Source: Chitinophaga sp. H8 | GTDB taxonomy: Bacteria; Bacteroidota; Bacteroidia; Chitinophagales; Chitinophagaceae | Reading direction: 5' to 3' | Assembly: GCF_040567655.1 (NCBI RefSeq) | Contig: NZ_JBEXAC010000002.1 | Span: 2,170,001 to 2,234,000 of the forward strand | DNA length: 64,000 bases | Shown: positions 7,612 through 16,807 of the stretch, one piece after another | How the letters are laid out: every line of letters begins with the position of its first letter | How positions within the stretch are numbered: the first letter of the stretch is position 1 | Program-made: the position numbers and the translations under genes | The notes under the pieces: model-generated | The model's input: only the letters and a program-made list of their open reading frames with translations | Database searches by the model: none | Told to the model about the DNA's origin: nothing

Positions 7612-10600
7612 ATGAAAGGTATTTATTCAGGAACCCTGCTTTTATTGGTCGCCCTTTGCAGCGCATGGCCGCTTTTTGCACAGGACATCGCGTATCAGCC
7701 ACCTCACGCACCCCTTGATAAAACAACAGGAATAACCCTGCCGCACACCATCGCACAGGATTCTGCGGTACTGGTAAAAGGTAAGGTATCGGATCAGACA
7801 GGTACCCCGCTTATTGGGGTTACCATACGGTTGATGAATACTTCCTCAGGTACTACCAGCGGTCCTGATGGTACGTTCTCCCTGCGGGTGCCAAATGCCA
7901 ATGTGGCCGTTTTGCAGGTGTCGTACATCGGGTATAAACCCGTAGATGTGCCGCTGTCGGGCAAAAGCACCATCGACATTGTGCTGGAATCCTCTTCCAA
8001 AGAACTGGAACAGGTAGTGGTGGTGGGATATGGTACCCAGAAGAAAAAAGATCTTACCGGGTCTATCACCTCGGTAAAAGGAGAGGAGCTGTCCAATCAG
8101 CCGGTAATGACCGCTACACAGGCTGCCCAGGGCAAGCTGGCAGGGGTGCAGATCATTACTTCCGGGGCACCCAATACACAACCACAGATCAAAGTGCGGG
8201 GTACCGGCTCCGTGCTGGCAGGGGCCAATCCCTTGTATGTGGTAGACGGGGTGCTGACAGATGATATCCGTAACATCAGCACCGCTGATATCCTCACCAT
8301 GGACGTCCTGAAGGATGCATCGGCAGCCATCTATGGGGTGCGTGCAGCCAACGGCGTTATTATCATCACTACCCGCAAAGGGAAAATCGGAAAACCACAG
8401 GTAAGATATGATGGTAATGCAGGTTTCCGGCAGGCGGCCAACCTGGTAAAAATGGCCAACAGGAACCAATACATCGACTACCTGAAAGATGCGGCGCCGG
8501 ATAAAAATCCTGCTGATCCCGTCACCTACGACGGTACTACCAACTGGTACGATGTGATCCTCCGCAACGCCTTCCAGATGAGCCATAATATATCCGTTTC
8601 CGGTGGTACGGAAAAACAAACCTATTATTTCAGCGGCGGATTTATTCAGGAAGATGGTATTGTGCAAACCAATTCCTTCAAGCGCTTTACCTTCCGTGCC
8701 AATAATGATATCAATATCTCCGATCAATGGAAATTCAGCTCACAGCTTTCCTACTCCCGTGCCGATGGCAGGGATGTGGACCTGAATGGTATCTATGGCA
8801 ATATCTACCGGGCATCTCCTATTGTAATACCGGAAGAAGGCGGGCGATATGGAAATACCTCCGCCTGGGGGAATGTGGCCAACCCGTTATTATCCCTGGA
8901 CAAACGCAACGACCGCCGCCAGGAAAGCAGGGTACAGGGAAATGTAGCCCTGGAATTTACCCCCGTCAAAGCACTGAAATTCCGCTCTGCTTTTAACGCA
9001 GACCTTAAATTCGGTAACGACCGTATTTATCTCTATAAATTTCTCAACGATGACAAAACGTTTTTAAATGCAGGGGGGAACCAGCGTCAGGAAAACAGTC
9101 AGCTGAACATGGAAGAAACCCGCTCACAGGGATGGATATGGGATAATACGGTCACCTATGATCAAACCTTCGGAAAACACTCCCTGACGCTGCTGGGCGG
9201 TGCGGTTACGGAAGGCTTTTACAGCACCTTCCTGAAAGGTGGCCGTATCAATGTGCCGGAAAGCCCGGACCAGTGGTACCTGGATCTGGGTAATACGGAT
9301 CAGCAATCCACGCTGAACAACGGTGGCGATAAATATGCCCGCCAATCATTTGTAGGCCGTGTTAATTACGGATACGATAACCGCTACTTACTGAGTGCTT
9401 CTCTCCGCGCAGACGGCAGCTCCCGGTTTAAGGAAAAATGGGGTTACTTCCCCACCGTAGGATTAGGTTGGGTGATCTCTGAAGAGTCCTTTATGAAAGA
9501 TCAAAAGCTGTTCGACTTCCTGAAACTACGGGGCAGCTGGGGCATCCTCGGCAATGATAACATCGCTTCCAACGCTTATATCACCACGGCTACGATCAAT
9601 ATCCCCTATTTCTTCGACAACAATATTGTACTGGGAGATGTGATCCAGGATATCAAAGACAGCAACCTGAAATGGGAATCTACCAACCAGTTTGATATAG
9701 GTGTAGAATTCAGTGTGCTCAACAGCCGGCTGAGCGGTCAGCTGGATTACTACCATAAACGCACCAACGATGCGCTCACCATTGTGGCTATACCGGGTAT
9801 CCTCGGTGATCCCGATAATGCGTTCATCACCAACGCGGCATCTTTCAAAAATTCCGGTTTTGAGCTGGCATTGAACTGGAAAGATAACATCAGCGAAGAC
9901 TTTACTTATAACATCGGGGCTAATGGTACTTTCAACAAAAACGAGCTGACCGGATTAAATGGCGGTCAGGCGCTGCTGGGTGGTAATGTAGGACAGCAGA
10001 GCTTTGTAACCCGCACCGACAACGGGCACGAAGTGGGGAGCTTTTATGTGTACAAAGCATTAGGCATCTTCCAGAGCCAGGAAGAGATCGATAATTATAA
10101 AAATAAAGATGGTACCGTGATACAACCTAATGCCAAACCCGGCGACCTGAAATATGAAGACCGTGATGGCAATGGGGTGATAGATGCACAGGATAAAGAA
10201 TACAGCGGGTCCTATCAGCCTAAATTTTATTACGGGTTTAACCTGGGCCTTACTTACAAAGGGCTGGACTTTGGGGCTAACTTCTACGGCAATACGGGCA
10301 ATAAAATATACAATGGGAAAAAGGCGTACCGGGTAGAAGCACCGGATAACATTGAATCCAAATATGCCGACAACCGCTGGAAGGCAGACCGTCCTTCCAA
10401 TACCGATCCGCGGGTGATAGACAGGGCCACGCCTTCCTCTACCTATTTTGTAGAGTCCGGCGCTTTTTTACGTCTGAATAATCTTACCCTGGGTTATACC
10501 CTTAAACCAGATAAGTTAAAAGCCATCGGCATCAGCAATTTCCGGGTATATGCTACCGCGCAGAATTTATTTACCATCAAGCAATTTTCCGGCTTTACGC

Positions 10601-10734
10601 CTGATCTGCCGGGAGGTAAGATAGATGACGCGAACAGTACCAGCAACAAAAGCGGGATACTGGATTCGGGCATTGAATTTAATGCATATCCTACCACCAG
10701 GACTTATTCTTTTGGTGTAAATGTGACCTTCTAA
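7612..10734 (+). CDS. SusC1, TonB-dependent outer-membrane receptor
   Basis: Imports oligosaccharides across the outer membrane as a TonB-driven barrel with its SusD lid. The start is set at the ATG giving MKGIYSGTLLLLVALCSAWPL, a normal signal peptide; the frame is open 13 codons further up. A carboxypeptidase-regulatory-like domain follows (VKGKVSDQTGTPLIGVTIRL to the IDIVLES strand, about 50-130). Then comes the family hallmark VVVGYGTQKKKDLTGS, the plug (NPLYVVDGVL, LKDASAAIYGVRAANGVIII) and the barrel ending in an aromatic-rich SFGVNVTF. About 1040 residues, normal for the class without an STN domain, which fits the absence of a sigma/FecR pair. SusD1 starts 10 bases after it. Confidence 0.96.
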   Translation: MKGIYSGTLLLLVALCSAWPLFAQDIAYQPPHAPLDKTTGITLPHTIAQDSAVLVKGKVSDQTGTPLIGVTIRLMNTSSGTTSGPDGTFSLRVPNANVAVLQVSYIGYKPVDVPLSGKSTIDIVLESSSKELEQVVVVGYGTQKKKDLTGSITSVKGEELSNQPVMTATQAAQGKLAGVQIITSGAPNTQPQIKVRGTGSVLAGANPLYVVDGVLTDDIRNISTADILTMDVLKDASAAIYGVRAANGVIIITTRKGKIGKPQVRYDGNAGFRQAANLVKMANRNQYIDYLKDAAPDKNPADPVTYDGTTNWYDVILRNAFQMSHNISVSGGTEKQTYYFSGGFIQEDGIVQTNSFKRFTFRANNDINISDQWKFSSQLSYSRADGRDVDLNGIYGNIYRASPIVIPEEGGRYGNTSAWGNVANPLLSLDKRNDRRQESRVQGNVALEFTPVKALKFRSAFNADLKFGNDRIYLYKFLNDDKTFLNAGGNQRQENSQLNMEETRSQGWIWDNTVTYDQTFGKHSLTLLGGAVTEGFYSTFLKGGRINVPESPDQWYLDLGNTDQQSTLNNGGDKYARQSFVGRVNYGYDNRYLLSASLRADGSSRFKEKWGYFPTVGLGWVISEESFMKDQKLFDFLKLRGSWGILGNDNIASNAYITTATINIPYFFDNNIVLGDVIQDIKDSNLKWESTNQFDIGVEFSVLNSRLSGQLDYYHKRTNDALTIVAIPGILGDPDNAFITNAASFKNSGFELALNWKDNISEDFTYNIGANGTFNKNELTGLNGGQALLGGNVGQQSFVTRTDNGHEVGSFYVYKALGIFQSQEEIDNYKNKDGTVIQPNAKPGDLKYEDRDGNGVIDAQDKEYSGSYQPKFYYGFNLGLTYKGLDFGANFYGNTGNKIYNGKKAYRVEAPDNIESKYADNRWKADRPSNTDPRVIDRATPSSTYFVESGAFLRLNNLTLGYTLKPDKLKAIGISNFRVYATAQNLFTIKQFSGFTPDLPGGKIDDANSTSNKSGILDSGIEFNAYPTTRTYSFGVNVTF

Positions 10735-10744
10735 AAATTGTATT

Positions 10745-12271
10745 ATGAACACACATAGCAATATTATATGGAAAGTGGCCGGGGTAGGGTTGATCATCAG
10801 CCTGGTGATTATGTCCTGCAAAAAATACCTGGAAGTAGCGCCACAGGCATTGATAGAAGAAGAGGCCATCAAAAATGATCCCCAGGCAGCAGAAGCGCTG
10901 GTAACCGGCGTGTATAACGGGTTGTGGAATAGCGGGATGCATGGCTTCTCTTATGTGGGGATGACCAACATCGCTTCCGACGATGCTGATAAAGGAAGTA
11001 ATGCTACTGATAATGCGGATAATGTGGGAACCTTCGATAGGCTGTCGATGACCCCCAGCGTAAATGCTTTAAATGATTTGTGGACCGGTTATTTCCGGGG
11101 AGTGGTACGGGCTAATCAGGCATTGGATAAATTGCCGCTCAGCCCGGCTGCTGAAGATGTGAAAAAGCGCCTGGAGGGAGAAGTACGTTTTATAAGAGGA
11201 TTGCTGTATTTTGACCTGGTGCGTTTCTTTGGCAAGCTGCCCAAGCTGGACCGGGTACCTGCCACAGAGGAAGCGAATAGTGATAAGTTCCAGGTGCGGG
11301 CCAGCGTAGACAGTATTTACGATTTCATTATTTCCGACCTGGAATTTGCGCTGGCCAACCTGCCCATAAAAGGCGCTCCCGGTACACAGGTGGGCAGAGC
11401 CACAAAGGGCGCCGCTGCCGGGTTGCTGGCCAAGGTATTTCTGTACCGCCAGAACTACCAGCGGGCATTCAGCCTGTCGGATTCTATTGTTACCCAAAAG
11501 CTGGGCGACTATGGCCTGCTGGATGATTACGCCAGCATCTGGCGCGAAACAGGGGCCAACGGAAGGGAATCCCTGTTTGAAGTACAAACGGGTATCAATG
11601 CCAACTGTGACGGCGCTATCGGTTCCTATGTAGTATGCCAGGGACCCCGTGCGGGCGGCAAAGGCGGATGGGCTGATCTGGGATGGGGATTTGGCGGGCC
11701 TTCCCAAAGCCTGATTGATGCCTACGAACCAGGCGACAAAAGAAAGGCTGCTACCGTGATTTTTATCAATCCTGGTGGCACCGTACTATGGGATGGTTTC
11801 CGTATACCCGGTAAGGATAGTGTGGAAAACCTCCGCTATAATTACAAGGCTTATCATAGCCGGGGAGCGGAGAAAAATTGCGGTAAAGTGGATTACCTGC
11901 CTAAAAATCTGCGGATATTGCGCTTTGGCGAAATAAAACTGATCCATGCAGAAGCCGCTTTAGCCATCGGTAATGCAGGTGCTGCTATCAAAGATATCAG
12001 TGACCTCCGCATCCGCGCAGGATTCCCTACAGGCGTAACCTCCGTTACCAGAGAAACTATCTGGAAAGAAAGAAGGGTGGAAATGGCAATGGAACATGAC
12101 CGCTTCTTTGACCTTGTCCGTCAGAATAAAATTGTTCCGGGCCGCGCTGCCAGCGAATTTGCGAAAGATGGTAAAGTATTTACTGCCAACAAAAACGAAA
12201 TATTCCCCATCCCCCAGCAACAGATCGATCTGAGCCAAGGTAAGATGGACCAGAATGAGGGATATAATTAA
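10745..12271 (+). CDS. SusD1, RagB/SusD-family lipoprotein
   Basis: Surface glycan-binding lid of the SusCD complex. Lipobox Cys25 follows the segment GVGLIISLVIMSC. The helical N-terminal part shows the TPR-like SusD signature (GEVRFIRGLLYFDLVRFFGKLP near 140-160). The C-terminal RagB part has ILRFGEIKLIHAEAA and WKERRVEMAMEHDRFFDLVR. 508 residues is a standard length. It pairs with SusC1, 10 bases apart. Confidence 0.95.
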   Translation: MNTHSNIIWKVAGVGLIISLVIMSCKKYLEVAPQALIEEEAIKNDPQAAEALVTGVYNGLWNSGMHGFSYVGMTNIASDDADKGSNATDNADNVGTFDRLSMTPSVNALNDLWTGYFRGVVRANQALDKLPLSPAAEDVKKRLEGEVRFIRGLLYFDLVRFFGKLPKLDRVPATEEANSDKFQVRASVDSIYDFIISDLEFALANLPIKGAPGTQVGRATKGAAAGLLAKVFLYRQNYQRAFSLSDSIVTQKLGDYGLLDDYASIWRETGANGRESLFEVQTGINANCDGAIGSYVVCQGPRAGGKGGWADLGWGFGGPSQSLIDAYEPGDKRKAATVIFINPGGTVLWDGFRIPGKDSVENLRYNYKAYHSRGAEKNCGKVDYLPKNLRILRFGEIKLIHAEAALAIGNAGAAIKDISDLRIRAGFPTGVTSVTRETIWKERRVEMAMEHDRFFDLVRQNKIVPGRAASEFAKDGKVFTANKNEIFPIPQQQIDLSQGKMDQNEGYN

Positions 12272-12280
12272 GGAGATGTT

Positions 12281-12526
12281 GGCTATTAGCTATTGGCTAT
12301 TAGCTATTGTGTTTTGTTATAGAGGGATTAGCTGTTGGCGACTACCTTTTAGCACCATGTTATGTTCTTTTAAATCATCGTTCAATGATTAAAATTGATT
12401 TTCGCTTTTTCAGCAAAACACAATACCTGACAGTTAATAGCCAACTGCTAATAGCTATTAAATCAATCTTTCGCTTTTTCAGCAAAACACAACAGCTAAT
12501 AGCTAAAAGCCAACAGCTAATAGCTT
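12281..12526. repeat. Heptad inverted-arm element, copy A
   Basis: The left arm at 12281-12318 is a run of 7-base units (GGCTATT AGCTATT) ending GTGTTTTGTT. The right part at 12427-12526 is the reverse complement pattern (CAGCTAATAGC), preceded by GCAAAACACAA. Inside, a phrase of about 70 bases beginning TTTCGCTTTTTCAGC occurs twice (12399 and 12469). The right portion lies inside the reading frame of the following glucanase gene. Confidence 0.8.
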
Positions 12527-13797
12527 TATGTTTGCTCTGCTCCCTGCCCACCATGGCGCAGCGCAAAGCGGCGCCGTTGGGAGATTCAGCTTTGTTAACA
12601 GCCGTACAGCACCGTACGTTTAATTATTTCTGGAAGTTTGGACATCCCGTATCGGGGTTAGCACCGGAGCGTACAGCAACACCTAATGTGGTAACGATCG
12701 GAGGATCTGGATTTGGGGTGATGGTCATACTGGTAGGTATTGAAAGAGGGTTTATCACACGGGAAGAAGGGGTAGACCGGCTGCTGAAAATAGTGAACTT
12801 CCTGGTAAAGGCAGATAGCTATCACGGGATGTGGGCGCATTGGCTGGATGGTACCACCGGCAAAACCATTGCTTTTAGCCGGAAGGATGATGGGGCAGAT
12901 ATTGTGGAATCTGCGTTTATGTTTCAGGGATTGCTGTGCGTACGGCAATATTTTTCAAAGGATACACCCAAAGAAAATGAGCTGCGCGACAAGATCGGCT
13001 GGCTATGGAATGATGCGGAATGGGACTGGTTTACCCGCGGAGGGCAGGACGTGTTGTACTGGCACTGGTCGCCCAATAACGGCTGGAGCATGAACCATCC
13101 CATCAAAGGATATAATGAATGCCTGATCACCTATGTGCTCGCAGCGGCATCGCCGAAGTTTGCCATCAGTCCGCAGGTATATCATCAGGGATGGGCTATG
13201 AGCAATACCTTTTTTAACGGAAAGACTTTTTATGGCATTACCTTGCCCCTGGGATTTGATTATGGGGGGCCCCTGTTCTTTGCCCATTACTCTTTTCTGG
13301 GACTAGATCCCCACGGACTGAAAGACCGTTATGCCGATTACTGGGAACAGAATAAAAATCATACGCTGATCAACCGGCAGTACTGTATAGAAAACCCAAA
13401 AAAATACAAAGGCTACAGCGCCGATTGCTGGGGGCTTACCGCCAGCGATAACCATGAATTCTATAGTGCACATTCTCCTGCAAACGACCTCGGCGTGATT
13501 ACGCCTACTGCTGCATTATCCTCTTTCCCTTATACACCGGAATATTCCATGCAGGCGCTGAAATATTTTTATAATAAAGTAGGTGATAAACTATGGGGAG
13601 AATATGGTTTTTATGATGCCTTCAGCGAAACCAGCAATTGGTACGATCATCAATACCTGGCCATCGACCAGGGTCCTATTGTGGTAATGATAGAGAACTA
13701 CCGCACCGGCCTCCTCTGGAAATTATTTATGTCCTGCCCGGAAGTAAAACAAGGCTTGCAAAAACTGGGATTTACCAGTCCGGCTATAAAAGCGTGA
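12385..13797 (+). CDS. PF10091 glucoamylase-like / GH144-type glucanase
   Basis: The core from about residue 60 matches the glycoamylase family PF10091 (COG5368), an (alpha/alpha)6 barrel: RTFNYFWKFGHP, GFGVMVILVGIERGFITREEG, DDGADIVESAFMFQGLL, DVLYWHWSPNNGWSMNHPIKGYNECL, then FFAHYSFLGLDPHGL. GH144 endo-beta-1,2-glucanases of Chitinophaga belong here; a substrate of beta-1,2-glucan is inferred, not shown. The third gene of the SusCD1 row. The N-terminus is odd: about 50 codons from the start are made of the heptad repeat (FRFFSKTQ occurs twice), running straight into the hydrophobic ALCLLCSLPTMAQ of the signal peptide. The true start is uncertain: an ATG 78 bases upstream is also in frame, while the next downstream ATG would remove the signal. 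Confidence 0.82.
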   Translation: MIKIDFRFFSKTQYLTVNSQLLIAIKSIFRFFSKTQQLIAKSQQLIALCLLCSLPTMAQRKAAPLGDSALLTAVQHRTFNYFWKFGHPVSGLAPERTATPNVVTIGGSGFGVMVILVGIERGFITREEGVDRLLKIVNFLVKADSYHGMWAHWLDGTTGKTIAFSRKDDGADIVESAFMFQGLLCVRQYFSKDTPKENELRDKIGWLWNDAEWDWFTRGGQDVLYWHWSPNNGWSMNHPIKGYNECLITYVLAAASPKFAISPQVYHQGWAMSNTFFNGKTFYGITLPLGFDYGGPLFFAHYSFLGLDPHGLKDRYADYWEQNKNHTLINRQYCIENPKKYKGYSADCWGLTASDNHEFYSAHSPANDLGVITPTAALSSFPYTPEYSMQALKYFYNKVGDKLWGEYGFYDAFSETSNWYDHQYLAIDQGPIVVMIENYRTGLLWKLFMSCPEVKQGLQKLGFTSPAIKA

Positions 13798-13830
13798 GGA
13801 GGCTGGTTGACTTAATTTGTTTGAGGTAAT

Positions 13831-14211
13831 ATGAATTACACAATTTCATTTACACATTGTATTGTTTTAACCCATCAGATAATGCCCCAATTTCTTGTTA
13901 AACTTAAAAGAAAGAATAAAGGCAATAAATTTCTTTGTGATGAAATTGACAAACTTTTGAAGGATCTGGAGGAGTTTAAGCCAACGCATTTTAAGTTAGG
14001 TGATATACGAAAGGATGCTGACTGTGTTCATAACGATGGCTTTTACTTTTTTAACATTAATATTCACCGTTCTTTAGTGTTAGTAGACTTTGATGATGAA
14101 GGAGAAGCGACTATAATATGGGTTGGATCTCATGATGAATATGAACGAACTTTTAAAAACAATAAGTCAACAATTGAAAGGTGGCTTAGACAAAATGGTT
14201 ATATAGAATAA
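13831..14211 (+). CDS. HigB-type toxin of a type II toxin-antitoxin pair
   Basis: Probable ribosome-dependent mRNA interferase of the RelE/HigB superfamily. The recognisable parts are FLVKLKRKNKGNKFLCDEIDKLL, YFFNINIHRSLVLVDFDDEG (central sheet), IIWVGSHDEYERTF (the family's G-x-H-x-x-Y element) and a C-terminal RWLRQNGYI. 126 residues from the first ATG, which has GAGGT upstream; an ATG at 13882 (MPQFLVK) would give 109 and fits the family size better. Toxin-first order and a one-base stop/start overlap with the antitoxin fit higBA loci. The pair is visibly more AT-rich than its neighbours, suggesting transfer. Confidence 0.75.
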   Translation: MNYTISFTHCIVLTHQIMPQFLVKLKRKNKGNKFLCDEIDKLLKDLEEFKPTHFKLGDIRKDADCVHNDGFYFFNINIHRSLVLVDFDDEGEATIIWVGSHDEYERTFKNNKSTIERWLRQNGYIE

Positions 14212-14774
14212 TGAAAACGCATATGGATATTGAAAAGCTTATTGAGTCTGGTTCTATAAGGAATGAATTAGATTATGAGCGGGCAATGGTTGCTGATCGT
14301 AAGTTGCGTCTGCTTGCAAAAACAAGCGTTCATTTTAAGAATTTGCGAACTAAATTGAGAGATTTAATTAAAGTATATGAGAATCGGGTTTGGAGTGATG
14401 AGAATGCTGTGGGAAATGAATTGATATATCAAAGTGATCAAGCTGAATTGATTGCTGAGAAAGAAAGGGTATTTCTTGAAAAAAGAAAAAAGGCGATTCA
14501 GCATAAATTGAAAGATTTTAATTTAACGCAGGAGGAATTAGGGTTGTTGCTTGGACATAAGAGCAAAACTCATATGTCTGAACTAATTAATGGAATTAAA
14601 CCTTTTACGCTTCAGGATCTTGTTATTATTAGCAAGATATTCAAAATAGATATTGAGACATTAATTCCTAAATTTCTCCCAATAGATAAGATAGATAGGA
14701 TTAGTGCAACAATTGAAGAAATTAATAAGCCTAAACTGAATGAAGTGAAGGCGCAACTCTTTCTTGCATCGTAG
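14211..14774 (+). CDS. HigA-like antitoxin with XRE helix-turn-helix
   Basis: 187 residues. The C-terminal half holds an XRE domain (FNLTQEELGLLLGHKSKTHMSELINGIKPF, then LQDLVIISKIFKIDIETLIP), the DNA-binding part that normally autoregulates the pair. The N-terminal 100 residues are charged and helical with a coiled-coil look (LIAEKERVFLEKRKKAIQ), longer than in most HigA proteins. Its ATG overlaps the toxin stop by one base. AT-rich codon use like the toxin. Confidence 0.75.
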   Translation: MKTHMDIEKLIESGSIRNELDYERAMVADRKLRLLAKTSVHFKNLRTKLRDLIKVYENRVWSDENAVGNELIYQSDQAELIAEKERVFLEKRKKAIQHKLKDFNLTQEELGLLLGHKSKTHMSELINGIKPFTLQDLVIISKIFKIDIETLIPKFLPIDKIDRISATIEEINKPKLNEVKAQLFLAS

Positions 14775-14920
14775 CATGTCTTTCACACCTTTGAGATATT
14801 TAAAGCACTTTGTATAAGAAATACGATTGCTGTTGATAAGTATGTTAATACCTTTTACAGATATTTGTTTTTGTTAATATTATTACTATTTTTAGACTGC
14901 CTATGAAAATTTAGAGTTTT

Positions 14921-15157
14921 ATGAACTGGATGAATGACCTATACCATGTTTACCAGAAGCTGGATATTGCCGGCTATCAACAAGTAAAGCAGGATATTTT
15001 AACCGCACAGATCACTGGCTGTAACAGTGGTGAAATCTATTACCTGATATTGCAACAACTGGTGCTGATCAAAAAAGAGCAGCCCGCTGTGTATGAACTC
15101 ATTAAAAATGAAGCGGAAAGTATTATCCGCTCAGGAGGATTAGGATATGCAGCGTAA
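14921..15157 (+). CDS. Small protein of unknown function, 78 residues
   Basis: I do not recognise it. It is predicted mostly helical, with a hydrophobic middle (GEIYYLILQQLVLIKK) that looks amphipathic, not membrane-spanning, and no signal or cysteine pair. Codon use resembles the core genes rather than the AT-rich toxin pair before it. Its stop is followed within four bases by a heptad-repeat element. Confidence 0.55.
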   Translation: MNWMNDLYHVYQKLDIAGYQQVKQDILTAQITGCNSGEIYYLILQQLVLIKKEQPAVYELIKNEAESIIRSGGLGYAA

Positions 15158-15160
15158 TAC

Positions 15161-15338
15161 GTAGCTTTTAGCTGTTGGCTTTTAGCTGTTAGCTTTTGTT
15201 CGTTATAATCAGCTCATATGCTGGACTTATAGCACATAGCTTAGGAAGTTATGCAGCTAGCAGTGCTTATCAATTCACAGTTTATCGTTCAGCAAGCTTT
15301 GCGTGGCTAAAAGCTAATAGCCAACAGCTAACAGCTTA
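15161..15338. repeat. Heptad inverted-arm element, copy B
   Basis: The left arm 15161-15200 (GTAGCTTTTAGCTGTTGGCT, continuing in 7-base steps) and the right arm 15305-15338 (GGCTAAAAGC onward) are near reverse complements around a core of about 105 bases. The last three bases of the right arm are the TAA stop of the converging sigma/TPR gene. Confidence 0.8.
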
Positions 15339-16649
15339 TCTCAACTCTCCCACGAGCTTCTGCACTTTCAGGTAGATGCTGGCATTTTCCGGTATTTTCA
15401 GCAGCCATTCCAGGCATAGCTGTTTGTTGCCTTGTTTGAGATAGCTGAGGGCGATATAAAAAACGGCGTCATATTGCAGCGCAGATTTGCCTTCGTAGAT
15501 GGTGAGCAGATCGCGGCGGGCAGCATCTTGCTGGTCCAGCTCTACCAGGCATACACCGCGGTAATATCTTGCATTGGTATTCGTAGAATCTTTTGTGAGT
15601 ACCTGTGTAAGCAGGGGAACGGCTTTATTGAAATACCGGGTGTTGAAGTAAGCCTCTGCACGGTCCAGCAGTTGTTCGGTAGCGAGGTTAGGATCATCTT
15701 CGTGCAGCATTTTAGTAGGCGCAAATTGCCGGTATATATTTTTGGACCAGGGGCTGAGAAACAGGAGCCCTGATAAACATATCGCCACTACTGCCGCCAT
15801 GATCACCCATTTACGTATGGGCGACGGCGTGTGATCTTTCAGCGAAAACCAGGCCGTACGGTTTTCCAGTAATGTTTGCAGCAGGCCATCGCGGGTGCTG
15901 CCAGCCCATAGTTCCTGTTGCAGCAGTTTAAACACGATGGCGTAGCGTCGCAGCATTTCGCCGGTGAGCGGCGTGTTTTTGGCACGGGCTTCGAATGGCT
16001 CACGTTCGGCATCTGAAATATCGTGGGTAACAAGCTTGTCGGCCAGCTCATAATCATGATCCGGCACCTGACTCATTTGTTGGGCACCTGGCAATTGTTT
16101 GATCACCATTGCCATACAGGCCGCTCTTTTATGGTGGAGCTGTGCTTCCGGAATATTGGCTTTGGCCGCAATATCTGCCGGTATCAGATCGCTGAGCGAC
16201 CAGCGCAGCAAGTCCTGGCATTCCTGGTCCTGTTGCAGATAGCTATGGTATATTTCCCGTCGTTTATCTCCTTCCTTAACAATATTGGTGATGTCCTGCA
16301 TATTGGTACTGCTGATCACCAGCACCTCTTCCTGCTCCAGCCCTGGCATCCGTTGTCCTTTTTTTTCCAGTGCCTGCACCCATTTGCGTTTGCAGAGCAA
16401 TTGCAGAAAAGGTTCAAAAGGAGATTGCAGGTCGAACGACCGGTAACGGGCATAGTAGTAAAGGTCCAGCAATGTTTCTTCAAAAAGATGTGCTGCATCT
16501 TTGGGGGTACCATTTTGCTGTAGAATGAATCTTTTTGCTTTGGGGGCATGCCGCCGGTAAATGTCTTCAATAATGGCAGGCGAGTTTTCAAGCAGTCCGT
16601 CTATATATTCCTGGTCGTTATGTAAGAGTCTGTCAGATAACATATGCAA
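15336..16649 (-). CDS. Sigma-like domain / membrane anchor / TPR fusion
   Basis: 437 residues with four parts. At about 20-95 there is a helical domain resembling sigma-70 region 2 (AAHLFEETLLDLYYYARYRSF, then FLQLLCKRKWVQAL). At about 140-187 a helix-turn-helix resembles sigma region 4 (DLLRWSLSDLIPADIAAKAN, then IPEAQLHHKRAACM). A linker of about 85 residues, in the position of an anti-sigma cytoplasmic part, leads to one membrane helix (281-299, WVIMAAVVAICLSGLLFLS). A periplasmic TPR block (about 325-435) ends it. The sigma reading rests on pattern only; the promoter-binding residues are not conserved enough to be sure it binds DNA. An ATG two codons later is an alternative start. It seems to stand alone. 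Confidence 0.65.
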   Translation of the reverse strand: MHMLSDRLLHNDQEYIDGLLENSPAIIEDIYRRHAPKAKRFILQQNGTPKDAAHLFEETLLDLYYYARYRSFDLQSPFEPFLQLLCKRKWVQALEKKGQRMPGLEQEEVLVISSTNMQDITNIVKEGDKRREIYHSYLQQDQECQDLLRWSLSDLIPADIAAKANIPEAQLHHKRAACMAMVIKQLPGAQQMSQVPDHDYELADKLVTHDISDAEREPFEARAKNTPLTGEMLRRYAIVFKLLQQELWAGSTRDGLLQTLLENRTAWFSLKDHTPSPIRKWVIMAAVVAICLSGLLFLSPWSKNIYRQFAPTKMLHEDDPNLATEQLLDRAEAYFNTRYFNKAVPLLTQVLTKDSTNTNARYYRGVCLVELDQQDAARRDLLTIYEGKSALQYDAVFYIALSYLKQGNKQLCLEWLLKIPENASIYLKVQKLVGELR

Positions 16650-16807
16650 GTTGCTTGGGTGTAATGCCGGGTCTTTGCTACTACTAAGTTATGGATAATC
16701 ATAGTATTTAAAGACCATAAGTTATATACATAGCTAACGGTGAGATATAGTGACAGTATGTATTTGAAATAAGATAAATGCCGCTCCGGCGGTGAACAGC
16801 CACGTTC

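Noticed and set aside
7846..8727. 293-codon minus-strand frame inside SusC1
   Set aside because: A shadow of the well-supported SusC gene, without family features.
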